From Clostridium ljungdahlii (lineage in GTDB: Bacteria > Bacillota > Clostridia > Clostridiales > Clostridiaceae), in contig NZ_LITT01000017.1 in NCBI RefSeq assembly GCF_001636845.1, forward strand, positions 1 through 44,698: 44,698 bases of DNA. The letters are read 5' to 3'. A program made the translations under genes and the position numbers. The notes under the pieces were generated by a model. It was given only the letters and a program-made list of their open reading frames with translations, did not search any database and was not told the origin of the DNA. Positions 15,528-24,958 of the stretch are shown in pieces (positions within the stretch are counted from its first letter, which is position 1; every line of letters begins with the position of its first letter).

Positions 15528-18109
15528 ACATTTTCAACAAAGTTACACTTCAAAGCATGAAAAAAAACCGTACACGAACGATTGTAACGGTAATCGGAGT
15601 TGTACTGTCCGCTGCCCTGATTACGGCAGTTGTCACTTTTGGCGTTTCTCTGCTGAACTATATGTCAAACGGTGAGGCTCACAAATATGGTGGCTGGCAC
15701 ATCAAATTTGAGGATGTGGATCCTTCTTTCGCAGCGAAGCAGGTAAGTAACAACAAAGTTGAAAATACCACATCATTTAAAAATATTGGCTACGCAAAAC
15801 TTAACGGTGGAAAAATTCACGACAAACCGTATTTTTTTATCGCTGGATTCAGCAAGAAAACATTTAATGCCCTCCCACTCACATTGTGTGCCGGCAGGTT
15901 GCCAAAAAACAACAGAGAGATTGTTGTTCCTGAGAGAGTCGTAATAAAAGACGGCGTTAAGTTACGTGTGGGTGACACACTTACCCTTGCTATTGGAAGC
16001 CGCATGAGTGGAAACAAAAGTCTTGGTCAACACGACCCTTACATTTCCGGGAAAGAAACCCTTGTGCCAAAAACAGAGAAAACTTACACAGTGGTCGGTT
16101 TTTGCGAAACGCCTCACTTTGATGAAGATTCTGCGCCTGGATATACCGCAATTACAACTTCAGATGCAGCAGATACGGCAAACAATATCAGCTTGTTTGT
16201 CACGCTAAAAAAACCGTTTGAGGCTCATACTTATGCAAAAAATACAGCTGGAGGTCATGCTTACATCTTTAATAGTGATGTGCTGCGTTTCATTGCTCTT
16301 TCAAACGATCCGAGCGATAAGGTGTTCAATGCATTTTTGTACTCAGCCGGTGCTATTGTACTCATCATCATTATGATTGGTTCTATTTTTCTGATTTATA
16401 ATTCATTCAATATCTCCTTGAACGAGCGCACACACCAATTTGGGATTCTCTCATCGGTGGGAGCCACCCCAAAGCAGCTGCGACATTCAGTGCTGTTTGA
16501 AGGACTTTGTATCGGTGCCATTGGTATCCCGATTGGTGTTTTCATTGGCATAGTCAGCATCAAACTTGCGATTGGCATCGTCGCCAAAAACTTCGCAAAC
16601 GTTCTTTTCGCAAATGTACCTTTGACATTGACAGTGTCCGCTCCCGCAATCATTGCAGCAGTAGTGACCAGCATGATCACAATCTTGATTTCGGCAGATA
16701 TTCCAGCTCGCAAGGCTGCCAATATGCCTGTTATGGAGTGTATTCGCCAGACGAATGATGTCAAAGTCGAATCAAAAGCTGTGAAAACGTCAAAACTTGT
16801 GGAGCGCATTTACGGCTTGGAGGGAACTCTTGCATTAAAGAACTTTAAGAGGAACAAAAAGCGTTATCGCAGTATTGTGCTGTCACTTGTTTTAAGCGTA
16901 GTGTTATTTATATCGACCAGTGCAATGGTAATAGATTTGAAACAGGTGTCGGCGGGTGCAAAAGAGGTTACTAATAGTGATGTCGGTTTTGGCACACATG
17001 ATATGAAAGACAGCGAAATGCTGCAGCTTTATAACAAACTAAAAAACGTCGATGGTGTTCACGAAAGTTCGTATCAAGTTGTTATGAATTATTTCTGTGC
17101 TGCCAAGGGCAGTGATCTTTCAGACGCTTACAAGAAATCTTTAGGTTCACATTCGCCAAACGAAACGGTGAATCTGCCAGTGCAAATTCAATTTTTAGAT
17201 GACAGTACCTATCTGAAGATTGTCAAAAGTTTAGGTTTGCCTACAGATAAATATACCGGACAAAATGCGAAATTAATCGGTGTTGCCAAAGTGGACAGCC
17301 ACGACAATCAGAAAACGGCCAGCCAAATTCCAAATGTGTTCAAGAGTTCTGCCAGTAATTTTACCATTTTTCCCAAAACAAATGGCAAGCCGGAGATGAA
17401 ACAGGGATATAATGTAAGTATTACATTTATGAACAATTTTGTGCCACTTGATACACCTCCTATCTTAACAGACATAAGGCAAAAATCAGGTGGAATTTAT
17501 GTGACTGCCCCATATTCACTCAAGGAAAAGTTTAATGCCACTGTTACTCCTGCAGATATTATAACTAAGGGCATGACATTTCAGTCAAAGAACCCATCGA
17601 AGTCATCGGATAAAATGAAAGAGATAGTTCAGGATATGGGAATTACAAGCCCGTACATCCTTTTGAATATGTCTGGAGCGCTTGATCAGAGCCGCAATAT
17701 GATATTCATTGCCGATGTGTTTTCCTATGCTTTTATAATTATGATTTCGCTGATTGCAGTTGCCAATGTGTTCAACACAATTTCCACGAACATCAAGATG
17801 CGCAGACGTGAGCTTGCCATGCTTCGCTCTGTTGGAATGTCCGACCACGATTTCCAAAAGATGATGAATTTCGAGTGTATCTTTTATGGCATGAAGGCGC
17901 TGCTCTTCGGGCTTCCTCTGGCAATCATATTATCATGGATCATGCACAAAGTAATGAGTGGCGACAGTACCCATTTTGTAATGCCGTGGGGTAGTATCGG
18001 AATCAGCGTGTTCGGTGTGCTATTTATTGTGTTTATTACAATGATGTATTCTATTAGCAAGGTAAAGAAAGAAAATATTATTGACGCGCTTCGGGATGAC
18101 ATGGATTGA
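15524..18109 (+). CDS. FtsX-like ABC transporter permease
   Basis: An 861-aa membrane protein with two FtsX-type blocks. One hydrophobic helix at ~19-42 is followed by an external segment (~45-265) and three helices (~275-300, ~325-350 and ~365-390). This pattern repeats with a helix at ~445-465, an external segment to ~735 and three helices to the end. The 4+4 topology differs from the classic 10-helix BceB with a single large loop, although the ATPase and kinase are BceA/BceS-like. It probably transports or frees membrane-bound peptides and relays flux to the kinase (inference). Confidence 0.88.
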   Translation: MNIFNKVTLQSMKKNRTRTIVTVIGVVLSAALITAVVTFGVSLLNYMSNGEAHKYGGWHIKFEDVDPSFAAKQVSNNKVENTTSFKNIGYAKLNGGKIHDKPYFFIAGFSKKTFNALPLTLCAGRLPKNNREIVVPERVVIKDGVKLRVGDTLTLAIGSRMSGNKSLGQHDPYISGKETLVPKTEKTYTVVGFCETPHFDEDSAPGYTAITTSDAADTANNISLFVTLKKPFEAHTYAKNTAGGHAYIFNSDVLRFIALSNDPSDKVFNAFLYSAGAIVLIIIMIGSIFLIYNSFNISLNERTHQFGILSSVGATPKQLRHSVLFEGLCIGAIGIPIGVFIGIVSIKLAIGIVAKNFANVLFANVPLTLTVSAPAIIAAVVTSMITILISADIPARKAANMPVMECIRQTNDVKVESKAVKTSKLVERIYGLEGTLALKNFKRNKKRYRSIVLSLVLSVVLFISTSAMVIDLKQVSAGAKEVTNSDVGFGTHDMKDSEMLQLYNKLKNVDGVHESSYQVVMNYFCAAKGSDLSDAYKKSLGSHSPNETVNLPVQIQFLDDSTYLKIVKSLGLPTDKYTGQNAKLIGVAKVDSHDNQKTASQIPNVFKSSASNFTIFPKTNGKPEMKQGYNVSITFMNNFVPLDTPPILTDIRQKSGGIYVTAPYSLKEKFNATVTPADIITKGMTFQSKNPSKSSDKMKEIVQDMGITSPYILLNMSGALDQSRNMIFIADVFSYAFIIMISLIAVANVFNTISTNIKMRRRELAMLRSVGMSDHDFQKMMNFECIFYGMKALLFGLPLAIILSWIMHKVMSGDSTHFVMPWGSIGISVFGVLFIVFITMMYSISKVKKENIIDALRDDMD

Positions 18110-18284
18110 TTCAAAGCTGATATTGACATTGAAAATACGGCGGTATCTTATGAGGTATCCCCGTGTTTATTTTATATTTACTCCGCTTGCTCTTGGTTCT
18201 TATTGGGCAGTCACTAATTTGGTAAAAGGTTTCGAAAACAAAAAATGGGAGATATGCATTCTTGTTATTCTTTATTTAATATAA
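18096..18284 (+). CDS. Possible small membrane protein
   Basis: A 62-aa frame beginning at ATG 18096 within the last codons of the permease (overlap 14 bp). It has one or two hydrophobic stretches (FIFTPLALGSYWAVTNLV and ICILVILYLI at the end). It is unrecognised. It could be a coupled small protein of the transporter or the debris of a deleted gene at the edge of the module. No separate ribosome site is obvious, so confidence is low. Confidence 0.3.
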   Translation: MTWIDSKLILTLKIRRYLMRYPRVYFIFTPLALGSYWAVTNLVKGFENKKWEICILVILYLI

Positions 18285-18296
18285 TACTTAAAAAGT

Positions 18297-18355
18297 GAAT
18301 AATTTACTAAAACGCCATAAAGTTTTTAAGGTAATGCGACGTTTCAGTAAATTCA
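18297..18355. terminator. Long imperfect hairpin, likely bidirectional terminator
   Basis: Arms of ~18 nt (18297-18315 against 18340-18355, sharing tttact-aaacg/cgttt-agtaaa) lie between the plus-strand ABC module and the minus-strand IclR gene. Confidence 0.55.
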
Positions 18356-18385
18356 TTTAAATAGCATTATTGGTGCTGATAAGAC

Positions 18386-19135
18386 TTAATTCAAATTAAC
18401 AGCATCAATTTGTTCTTTTGCCTTTAATAATAATTCAATTGCCAGTTTGTTTTTTTCTTCAGTAGCTCGGAAAGTTGGAATACTTATGCTGATGGCTGCA
18501 GATGTTTTTCCTTTTGAGATCAGGGGAACAGCATAGCAGCGTAAAAATTCTGTTACTTCTTCAACTTCTGTTGCAAAATGAGTTTCTCTAATCTTTTTTA
18601 ATTCCTCTTCTAAAACAGAAAAATCCGTTATAGTATTTTTGGTAATGGGTTTTAAGCCATCAGAATAAAGTGTTTTTATTTCTTCAATACTGTATTCGCT
18701 TAATAGGGCTTTTCCTAATGCCGTACAATAAGCAGGTATTCGTTTCCCTACATATGAAATAAGTCGAATATCAATATCTTTTATAGGATCTTCTTTTAAT
18801 ATATAAAGTACATTGTTTCCATCAAGAATACCCATTTGACAGGTTTCATTGATATTACTGACAATATTCTTCATTATTTTTTGTATAAAATCTAACATAT
18901 TTTTATTTCGTGAATAGGATGCTCCGATACAAAAAGCGGAAATTCCTATTGAATATTTTAGAGAGTTTTTTTCAAGAGAAAGAAAATTACGTTCTAACAT
19001 TGTCTGGATAATAGGATAAAGAGTGCTTTTGGGTACATCAATTGCTTCAGAAATCTCTGTTAACGTTAAGCCTTTAGGCTTGACTGACAAAAGATTTAAT
19101 ATATTTAACACTCTTTCCGTTGGTTTATGTGTCAT
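18386..19135 (-). CDS. IclR-family transcriptional regulator
   Basis: A 249-aa IclR protein. The N-terminal winged helix (~5-65, with LTLTEISEAIDVPKSTLYPI) is followed by an effector domain (~75-245, with AYCTALGKALLS and AVPLISKGKTSAAISIS). IclR regulators of sugar-acid genes usually repress until the acid or its keto-deoxy product binds. It is divergent from the aldolase-dehydratase-permease genes, as with yjhI/yagI in E. coli. The start at 19135 (MTHKPTER) has GGTGG in front; the ATG at 19150 overlaps that site. Confidence 0.9.
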   Translation of the reverse strand: MTHKPTERVLNILNLLSVKPKGLTLTEISEAIDVPKSTLYPIIQTMLERNFLSLEKNSLKYSIGISAFCIGASYSRNKNMLDFIQKIMKNIVSNINETCQMGILDGNNVLYILKEDPIKDIDIRLISYVGKRIPAYCTALGKALLSEYSIEEIKTLYSDGLKPITKNTITDFSVLEEELKKIRETHFATEVEEVTEFLRCYAVPLISKGKTSAAISISIPTFRATEEKNKLAIELLLKAKEQIDAVNLN

Positions 19136-19590
19136 ATTTACAACCACCATTCAAATTTTTATAAAACTTTATTATACAATAATAATTATAAATGCCTTAT
19201 TAGTAATATTCAATCTCCATTTACACATATAAAAATAAATATTTCTATAAAAGCACTTCGATTAAAATATCAAGAAAAATGTCTCTATTTTTTTAATTTT
19301 ACAACAATACCGAAATATTACCTTGACATGACAAAAAATTGTGATATTATTTAATTATAATATTCGTATAAACAAATATGTTTTGTATATACGAAAAGAT
19401 AAAAGGAGGAACAATCTCATCAGTCATTAAGGTATCACTAAAAATTTTAAATTATTACTTAAGTATGGATAAAAGCTTTAACTATTTTTGTGAATTATTA
19501 AGTAGTTAAACTAATTATTTAAAATATATGTAAACAATTACAAATTAGACTTTGAATTTAGTCTAATTGTTACTAAGGGGGAAAACACAT
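19136..19590 (+). promoter_or_regulatory. Divergent control region, promoter and IclR-type operator
   Basis: The 455-bp intergenic region holds a strong plus-strand promoter, TTGACA (19323-19328) and TATTAT (19345-19350), spacing 16. Just downstream is a nested inverted repeat, TTCGTATA (19363-19370) with TATACGAA (19388-19395), containing AAACA/TGTTT; it is well placed for a repressor. An unused AAAGGAGGA ribosome site at 19402-19410 has no start codon behind it. Shortly before the aldolase gene a hairpin (aattagac/gtctaatt, 19543-19568) precedes AAGGGGG. The transcribed leader is ~230 nt. Confidence 0.6.
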
Positions 19591-20496
19591 ATGAAAAAAG
19601 CTAAATTTATAACACCTGTTGTTACTGCATTTGACGCTAATGGAAACTTAGATATCCAGGCAAATAAAAATATTTATGACTATCTCATAAGCGCAGGTAT
19701 AGATGGTCTGCTTATTATGGGCAGTTCAGGTGAGTTCTATGCCATGTCTACTGAACAAAGGAAGAAATTAATTGATCTTGTTACTTCCTATGTAAATAAA
19801 AGGACAAAGGTTATTATCGGGACAGGCTGTATGACAATAGAAGATACAATTGAACTTTCCAATTATGCCATGGATGCTGGAGCAGATGATATTATTATTA
19901 TTAGTCCATATTATTTTAGTCTAACGGATGAAAGTTTGGAATTTTACTATGGAAAGGTAGCTGAATCTGTAAAAGGTAATATTTATTTATATAATTACCC
20001 TGACAGAACAGGACATGATTTATCGCCGGAATTAACACTTAATTTACTGAGAAAGCACAGCAACATTGTTGGTTATAAAGATACAGTATCCGAAATGGGA
20101 CATACTAGAAAATTAATCCAAACCGTACAGAATGAGTTTCCTGGTTTTGAGGTATTCTCAGGGTTTGATGAAAACTTTGTTCGTAATATTCTTTCTGGTG
20201 GCAGCGGATGTATTAGCGCACTTTCCAATCTTTATCCAGAGATTTTTGTAGATTGGGTAAAAGCAGTTAATGAGAAAAACATGGATAAAGCAGCTGAAAT
20301 TCAAAATTGTGTTGATAAGTTAGCAGATTTATATGAAATTAGTAAATGCTTTATTCCAATTATAAAAAAAGCCATGATGTTAAAAGGCCTGGATATTAAA
20401 GACTACTGCAAAACTCCTCTTCTTCAAGCGAATGAAGAACAAACCAATTCAATTAAAAAGCTTATGAAAGAGATCAATCATATAATATCAAAATAA
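19591..20496 (+). CDS. DapA-family aldolase, likely 2-keto-3-deoxy-sugar-acid aldolase (YjhH/YagE-like)
   Basis: A 301-aa TIM-barrel class I aldolase. It shows the GSSGEFYAMS substrate loop (~44-53), the Tyr of YNYPDRTG (~135) and the Schiff-base Lys in GYKDTVSE (~162). The family includes dihydrodipicolinate synthase and keto-deoxy-acid aldolases; the adjacent YjhG/YagF-type dehydratase argues for cleavage of 2-keto-3-deoxy-D-xylonate to pyruvate and glycolaldehyde. ATG 19591 follows AAGGGGG; the earlier frame from 19567 overlaps that site. It is the first gene of the operon, with the dehydratase 66 bp on. Confidence 0.88.
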   Translation: MKKAKFITPVVTAFDANGNLDIQANKNIYDYLISAGIDGLLIMGSSGEFYAMSTEQRKKLIDLVTSYVNKRTKVIIGTGCMTIEDTIELSNYAMDAGADDIIIISPYYFSLTDESLEFYYGKVAESVKGNIYLYNYPDRTGHDLSPELTLNLLRKHSNIVGYKDTVSEMGHTRKLIQTVQNEFPGFEVFSGFDENFVRNILSGGSGCISALSNLYPEIFVDWVKAVNEKNMDKAAEIQNCVDKLADLYEISKCFIPIIKKAMMLKGLDIKDYCKTPLLQANEEQTNSIKKLMKEINHIISK

Positions 20497-20562
20497 TCTA
20501 CTGCAGTTTCTTAAAAGTTACTATACAAAAAGATTTTTAAATCATAGAGAGGAATGGTTATT

Positions 20563-22536
20563 ATGTCGTTAAAATCAATTTATGGTGAAGAAGACTCATC
20601 TTTATATGAAATTCATACTCACGCAGAAGGACCCAAAGGTTCACTTCCACTTACTCCGGAATTGCTAAAAGATTCACCCAGCGGAAATATATTTGGAATG
20701 ACTTTAAATGCTGGTATGGGATGGGAACCATCTAAACTCCTTGGCGGTGATGTGTTGATACTTAGTAATCAAGGAGGAATTCGTGATAATGATGGTACTC
20801 CAATTGCTGTAGGGTTACATACAGGCCACTTTGAATTAGGATTACAAATGAGAGCAGCAGCTGAAGAAATAAAGAAACTTGGAGGTGTTCCTTATGCTGC
20901 ATATGTAACAGATCCATGTGATGGTCGTAGTCAGGGTACAACTGGAATGTTTGACTCTCTTCCTTATCGTAATGATTCGGCAATAGTATGCCGCCGTTTA
21001 ATTCGTTCACTGCCAACACGCCGTGCAGTAATGGGGGTAGCTTCATGTGACAAAGGACTGCCTTCCATGATGATGGCACTAGCATCTATGCATGATTTAC
21101 CAACTATTATAGTTCCTGGTGGTGCAACACTTAAAGCTATAGATGGGGAGGATGCAGGAACTATTCAGACTATTGGAGTCAGATTTGCAAATAATGAACT
21201 TTCATTAGAAGATGCTTGCCGACGTGGATGTAACGCTTGTGCTTCTGCTGGTGGAGGATGTCAATTTTTAGGTACAGCCGGCACTTCTCAAGTTATTGCT
21301 GAAGCACTTGGAATAGCATTGCCTCATTCTGCTTTAGCACCTTCTGGTCAGCCAATATGGAAAGAAATCGCTAGACAATCAGCTAAAGCAGTTTTGGATA
21401 TGGCAGACAATGAAATAACTACAAAGGATATTATTACAGATAGAGCAATTGAGAATGCTATGGTAGTTCACGCTGCTTTTGGGGGATCGACAAACTTGCT
21501 TCTTCATCTCCCAGCAATTGCATATGCTGCTAACTGCAAAATTCCTACTGTGGAAGACTGGGCAAGAATTAATAAGAAAGTGCCTCGTTTAGTGAGTGTT
21601 CTTCCTATTGGACCAGTTAATTATCCAACAGTAAGTGCATTCTTAGCAGGTGGAGTTCCTGAAGTTATGCTTCATTTAAGAAAACTTGGTCTGCTGCACG
21701 AAGATGTTCTTACTGTTACAGGAGAAACACTTGGAGATAACCTTGATTGGTGGAAAAAATCCGAAAGACGTGCTGAGTGCAGAAAACGTCTGCTTGAAGT
21801 GGATAAAATTAATCCTGATGAAATTATCATGAACCCAAGCCAGGCAAAAGAAAGAGGATTAACATCAACAGTAACTTTTCCGGTAGGAAACATTGCACCT
21901 GAAGGTTCAGTAGTAAAATCAACGGCTATTGATCCATCAGTTATAGGTGATGATGGAATATTTAGACATACTGGAAAAGCTAAAGTTTTCACATCTGAAA
22001 AGGCAGCTATTAAAGCACTTAAAGATGTGGGAAAGATCAAGGCTGGTGACATAATGATTGTGATGGGCGGAGGCCCAATGGGAACTGGAATGGAAGAAAC
22101 ATATCAGTTAACTTCTGCTTTAAAACATTTGTCTTTTGGTAAACATGTTTCTCTAATCACAGATGCACGTTTTTCTGGTGTTTCTACAGGTGCTTGTTTT
22201 GGACATGTAGGTCCTGAAGCATTAGCAGGAGGTCCTATCGGAAAATTAAGGGATGAAGATGTTATTGAAATAATAGTTGATACTAATAAACTTGAGGGAT
22301 CAATTAATTTCATTGGAACTGAAGACAACAAACTTTCTTATGAAGAAGCAGCTAAAGTATTGGAATCACGTAAGCCTCATCCATATCTTAAACCTGATCC
22401 AGATCTTCCAGATGATACAAGATTGTGGGCAGCACTTCAATCTGTCAGCGGTGGAACCTGGAGAGGAAGCGTATATGACGTGGATAAAATTATTGAAGTT
22501 CTTGAAGCTGGTAAAAAAGCGTTAACTAAAAAATAA
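20563..22536 (+). CDS. Sugar-acid dehydratase, YjhG/YagF (D-xylonate) type
   Basis: 657 aa of the IlvD/Edd [Fe-S] dehydratase superfamily. It has the longer YjhG/YagF form: the start ([20 protein letters not shown]) and blocks such as [30 protein letters not shown] and [18 protein letters not shown] match what I recall of E. coli YjhG closely. The three Fe-S cysteines would be those of DPCDG, ASCDKG and the GGGC block. The expected reaction is D-xylonate to 2-keto-3-deoxy-D-xylonate. ATG 20563 follows GAGAGGA; ATG 20554 lies too close to it. It is not IlvD, which is ~100 aa shorter. Confidence 0.9.
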   Translation: MSLKSIYGEEDSSLYEIHTHAEGPKGSLPLTPELLKDSPSGNIFGMTLNAGMGWEPSKLLGGDVLILSNQGGIRDNDGTPIAVGLHTGHFELGLQMRAAAEEIKKLGGVPYAAYVTDPCDGRSQGTTGMFDSLPYRNDSAIVCRRLIRSLPTRRAVMGVASCDKGLPSMMMALASMHDLPTIIVPGGATLKAIDGEDAGTIQTIGVRFANNELSLEDACRRGCNACASAGGGCQFLGTAGTSQVIAEALGIALPHSALAPSGQPIWKEIARQSAKAVLDMADNEITTKDIITDRAIENAMVVHAAFGGSTNLLLHLPAIAYAANCKIPTVEDWARINKKVPRLVSVLPIGPVNYPTVSAFLAGGVPEVMLHLRKLGLLHEDVLTVTGETLGDNLDWWKKSERRAECRKRLLEVDKINPDEIIMNPSQAKERGLTSTVTFPVGNIAPEGSVVKSTAIDPSVIGDDGIFRHTGKAKVFTSEKAAIKALKDVGKIKAGDIMIVMGGGPMGTGMEETYQLTSALKHLSFGKHVSLITDARFSGVSTGACFGHVGPEALAGGPIGKLRDEDVIEIIVDTNKLEGSINFIGTEDNKLSYEEAAKVLESRKPHPYLKPDPDLPDDTRLWAALQSVSGGTWRGSVYDVDKIIEVLEAGKKALTKK

Positions 22537-22582
22537 TAAATCTTTTATGTTTAAAAACTAAAGAGGTTAGGGGGAGTATATT

Positions 22583-23932
22583 ATGCCATTACTAATGGTA
22601 GGGTTAGGTGTATTATTCTTAATTATATTAATTTCTAAATTTAAATTAAACACATTTCTTTCACTGCTGATTGTTTCATTTGCTGTAGCTTTGGGTTTGG
22701 GAATACCTCTTGGAAAAATTGTTTCAAGCATCGAAAACGGTATGGGTGGAACGCTCGGCCATATTGCTTTAATATTTGGTCTTGGTGCCATGCTTGGTAG
22801 ATTAGTTGCCGATTCAGGCGGAGCACATCGTATTGCTATGACTTTAATTAACAAGTTTGGTGTAAAACGAATTCAGTGGGCTGTTGTAGTTGCTTCATTT
22901 GTTGTTGGTATAGCAATGTTCTTTGAAGTAGGATTAGTTTTGTTAATTCCAATTGTATTTTCTATTGCAAGAGAATTAAAAATTCCTCCAATATATTTAG
23001 GCATTCCTATGCTTGCAGCTTTATTAGTAACACACAGCTTTCTACCTCCACATCCAGGACCAACAGTAATAGCTGGAGCATATGGAGCAGACATTGGAAC
23101 AGTTTTATTATATGGTATTATTGTAGCAATACCATGTGTTATTATGGCAGGACCATTATTCACTAAGGTTGCTAAAAAAATTATACCAAGTGCTTTTGAA
23201 AAAACCGGAAATATTGAATCTTTAGGCGAACAAAAAACATTTAAAATAGAAGAAACACCTGGTTTTGGAATTAGTTTATTAACGGCAATGTTTCCTGTTA
23301 TTTTGATGATGATTTCCACAATAATTTCAATGATACAAAAGACAGCAGGAATTAAAGGAAATTCGTTTTTTACTATTGTTAACTTTATTGGTAATCCAGA
23401 TACTGCAATGCTTATATCTTTAATAGTTGCAGTATATACAATGGGAATAGGAAGAAAAATTCCAATTAAACAAGTGGGAGCTTCCTGCTCAGCTGCAGCT
23501 GCATCAATTGGAATGATGATCTTAATTATTGGTGGCGGTGGTGCTTTTAAACAAGTACTTATTGATGGAGGTGTTGGTAAATATATAGCTACGTTATTCA
23601 GTGGAAGTGCTATATCGCCTATACTACTTGCATGGGTAGTTGCAGCAATCTTACGTATTTCTTTAGGGTCTGCAACTGTAGCGGCTTTATCAACATCAGG
23701 TCTAGTTATTCCAATGCTTGCTAGCTGCGGACATGTTAATTTGGCTTTAGTAACACTTGCAACCGGATGTGGAAGTGCAATAGCCTCTCATGTAAACGAT
23801 GCAGGATTCTGGATGGTTAAAGAATATTTTGGTTTCAGTATGAAGGAAACATTTTCAACCTGGACTTTATTATCAACCGTTTTATCAGTAACAGGATTAA
23901 TATGCATTTTGATATTGAATATGATTGTCTAA
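22583..23932 (+). CDS. GntP-family sugar-acid permease
   Basis: A 449-aa transporter with about twelve hydrophobic helices. GntP signatures include [20 protein letters not shown] (~153-172) and [12 protein letters not shown] near ~365. GntP proteins are proton symporters for gluconate and related acids; E. coli yjhF belongs to the same family and sits beside yjhG and yjhH. ATG 22583 follows GGGGGAG. It lies 46 bp after the dehydratase and is the last gene of the operon, closed by the hairpin at 24032. Confidence 0.92.
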   Translation: MPLLMVGLGVLFLIILISKFKLNTFLSLLIVSFAVALGLGIPLGKIVSSIENGMGGTLGHIALIFGLGAMLGRLVADSGGAHRIAMTLINKFGVKRIQWAVVVASFVVGIAMFFEVGLVLLIPIVFSIARELKIPPIYLGIPMLAALLVTHSFLPPHPGPTVIAGAYGADIGTVLLYGIIVAIPCVIMAGPLFTKVAKKIIPSAFEKTGNIESLGEQKTFKIEETPGFGISLLTAMFPVILMMISTIISMIQKTAGIKGNSFFTIVNFIGNPDTAMLISLIVAVYTMGIGRKIPIKQVGASCSAAAASIGMMILIIGGGGAFKQVLIDGGVGKYIATLFSGSAISPILLAWVVAAILRISLGSATVAALSTSGLVIPMLASCGHVNLALVTLATGCGSAIASHVNDAGFWMVKEYFGFSMKETFSTWTLLSTVLSVTGLICILILNMIV

Positions 23933-24031
23933 TACTAAGTAGGATCTAAATAATTATTTTACTTAGTAACATCTTATGTCTAATGTCATCAGCTTAAGAA
24001 TATTTAATAAAACTTAACACTGATAATGCTC

Positions 24032-24068
24032 CCCTTGGAATCTAAATCCTGTGATTCCAAGGGCTTTG
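24032..24068 (+). terminator. Terminator of the sugar-acid operon
   Basis: A stem of 11 bp, cccttggaatc with gattccaaggg (loop of 10), is followed by a T-rich stretch. Confidence 0.75.
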
Positions 24069-24136
24069 TATTTAATCACATTTTGAACACCTAGAACATA
24101 TTATAATTTCGTAAGACTATGAAAGAAAGGAACAAT

Positions 24137-24739
24137 ATGTATAATAATTATAGAAAGTATCCATGTGATGATTGCATTAATACACAAATGTATAATGCTT
24201 ATCCATGTCCTTTGTATGACCCAAATTATTTGAGACAATTTAATGATCCCTATATTCCTTTTGATGATGAAATTGAGGATGATTCAAGATTTGAATCTTC
24301 ACAATTATCAAGGAGTAATGGATCAATTCAATTGAAGGATTATGGACCACAACCCTTTGTAGTTAACATTAATAAGGCAGCTAAACAAAATAATACTTTT
24401 CGTACTGCTTTATGGACAGGAAAACATCTGCAAGTTACATTAATGAGCATCAATGTTGGTGATGATATTGGCTTGGAAATTCATCCAAATGTTGACCAAT
24501 TCATACGTATTGAAGAAGGCCAGGGACTTGTTAAAATGGGAAAAAGTAAATACAATTTGAACTTTCAGAAAAAAGTATATGATGACTTCGCAATAATGAT
24601 ACCTGCAGGTACATGGCATAATGTTATCAACACAGGCAATAAAGCTCTTAAAGTATATTCTATTTATGCACCTCCTCAGCATCCACGAAATACAGTTCAT
24701 GTCACTAAAGCAGATGCACAAGCTGCTGAAAGGGATTAG
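24137..24739 (+). CDS. Cupin-domain protein
   Basis: 200 aa. The first ~70 residues are Tyr/Pro/Cys-rich (PCDDCINTQMYNAYPCPLYD) and look disordered or coat-like. Residues ~75-195 form a cupin barrel with the metal-site pattern EIHPNVDQFIRIEEGQG and IPAGTWHNVIN. Relatives are annotated as mannose-6-phosphate-isomerase-like cupins. The Cys/Tyr-rich head suggests a surface or spore-coat role, which is a guess. ATG 24137 follows GAAAGG; the ATG at 24119 has no ribosome site. It is a single-gene unit with its own terminator. Confidence 0.75.
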   Translation: MYNNYRKYPCDDCINTQMYNAYPCPLYDPNYLRQFNDPYIPFDDEIEDDSRFESSQLSRSNGSIQLKDYGPQPFVVNINKAAKQNNTFRTALWTGKHLQVTLMSINVGDDIGLEIHPNVDQFIRIEEGQGLVKMGKSKYNLNFQKKVYDDFAIMIPAGTWHNVINTGNKALKVYSIYAPPQHPRNTVHVTKADAQAAERD

Positions 24740-24772
24740 TACTAATTACGTAAAAAAGTAAACAATTATTTT

Positions 24773-24810
24773 AACACTGTATTATTCAAAAGAATTTTAC
24801 GGTGTTTTTT
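24773..24810 (+). terminator. Terminator after the cupin gene
   Basis: aacactgta (24773-24781) pairs with tacggtgtt (24798-24806), with inner attc/gaat pairs and a T6 tail. Confidence 0.8.
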
Positions 24811-24958
24811 ATGTTTGTATTTTAAATATATCCTTGAATATGGTATAAAGGATGAATAAGTAAAAGTATGTTTTATGTCATAAGACAAAGTAAAGCACAA
24901 AAACACAGGAGTATATTTTCTAATTCTTATATAATGATTTTAAAAGGAGATGAGATCT

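Noticed and set aside
8599-18380. tRNA-Arg(ACG) as integration site of a genomic island
   Set aside because: No integrase or recombinase gene is present, and I found no copy of the tRNA 3' end at the right side of the ABC module.
19591-20496. Dihydrodipicolinate synthase DapA
   Set aside because: The fold and Lys are shared, but the operon context with a sugar-acid dehydratase and GntP permease favours a keto-deoxy-acid aldolase.
20554-22536. Dihydroxy-acid dehydratase IlvD
   Set aside because: The protein is ~100 aa longer and follows the YjhG/YagF pattern; the aldolase, GntP and IclR neighbours indicate sugar-acid catabolism, not branched-chain amino acids.
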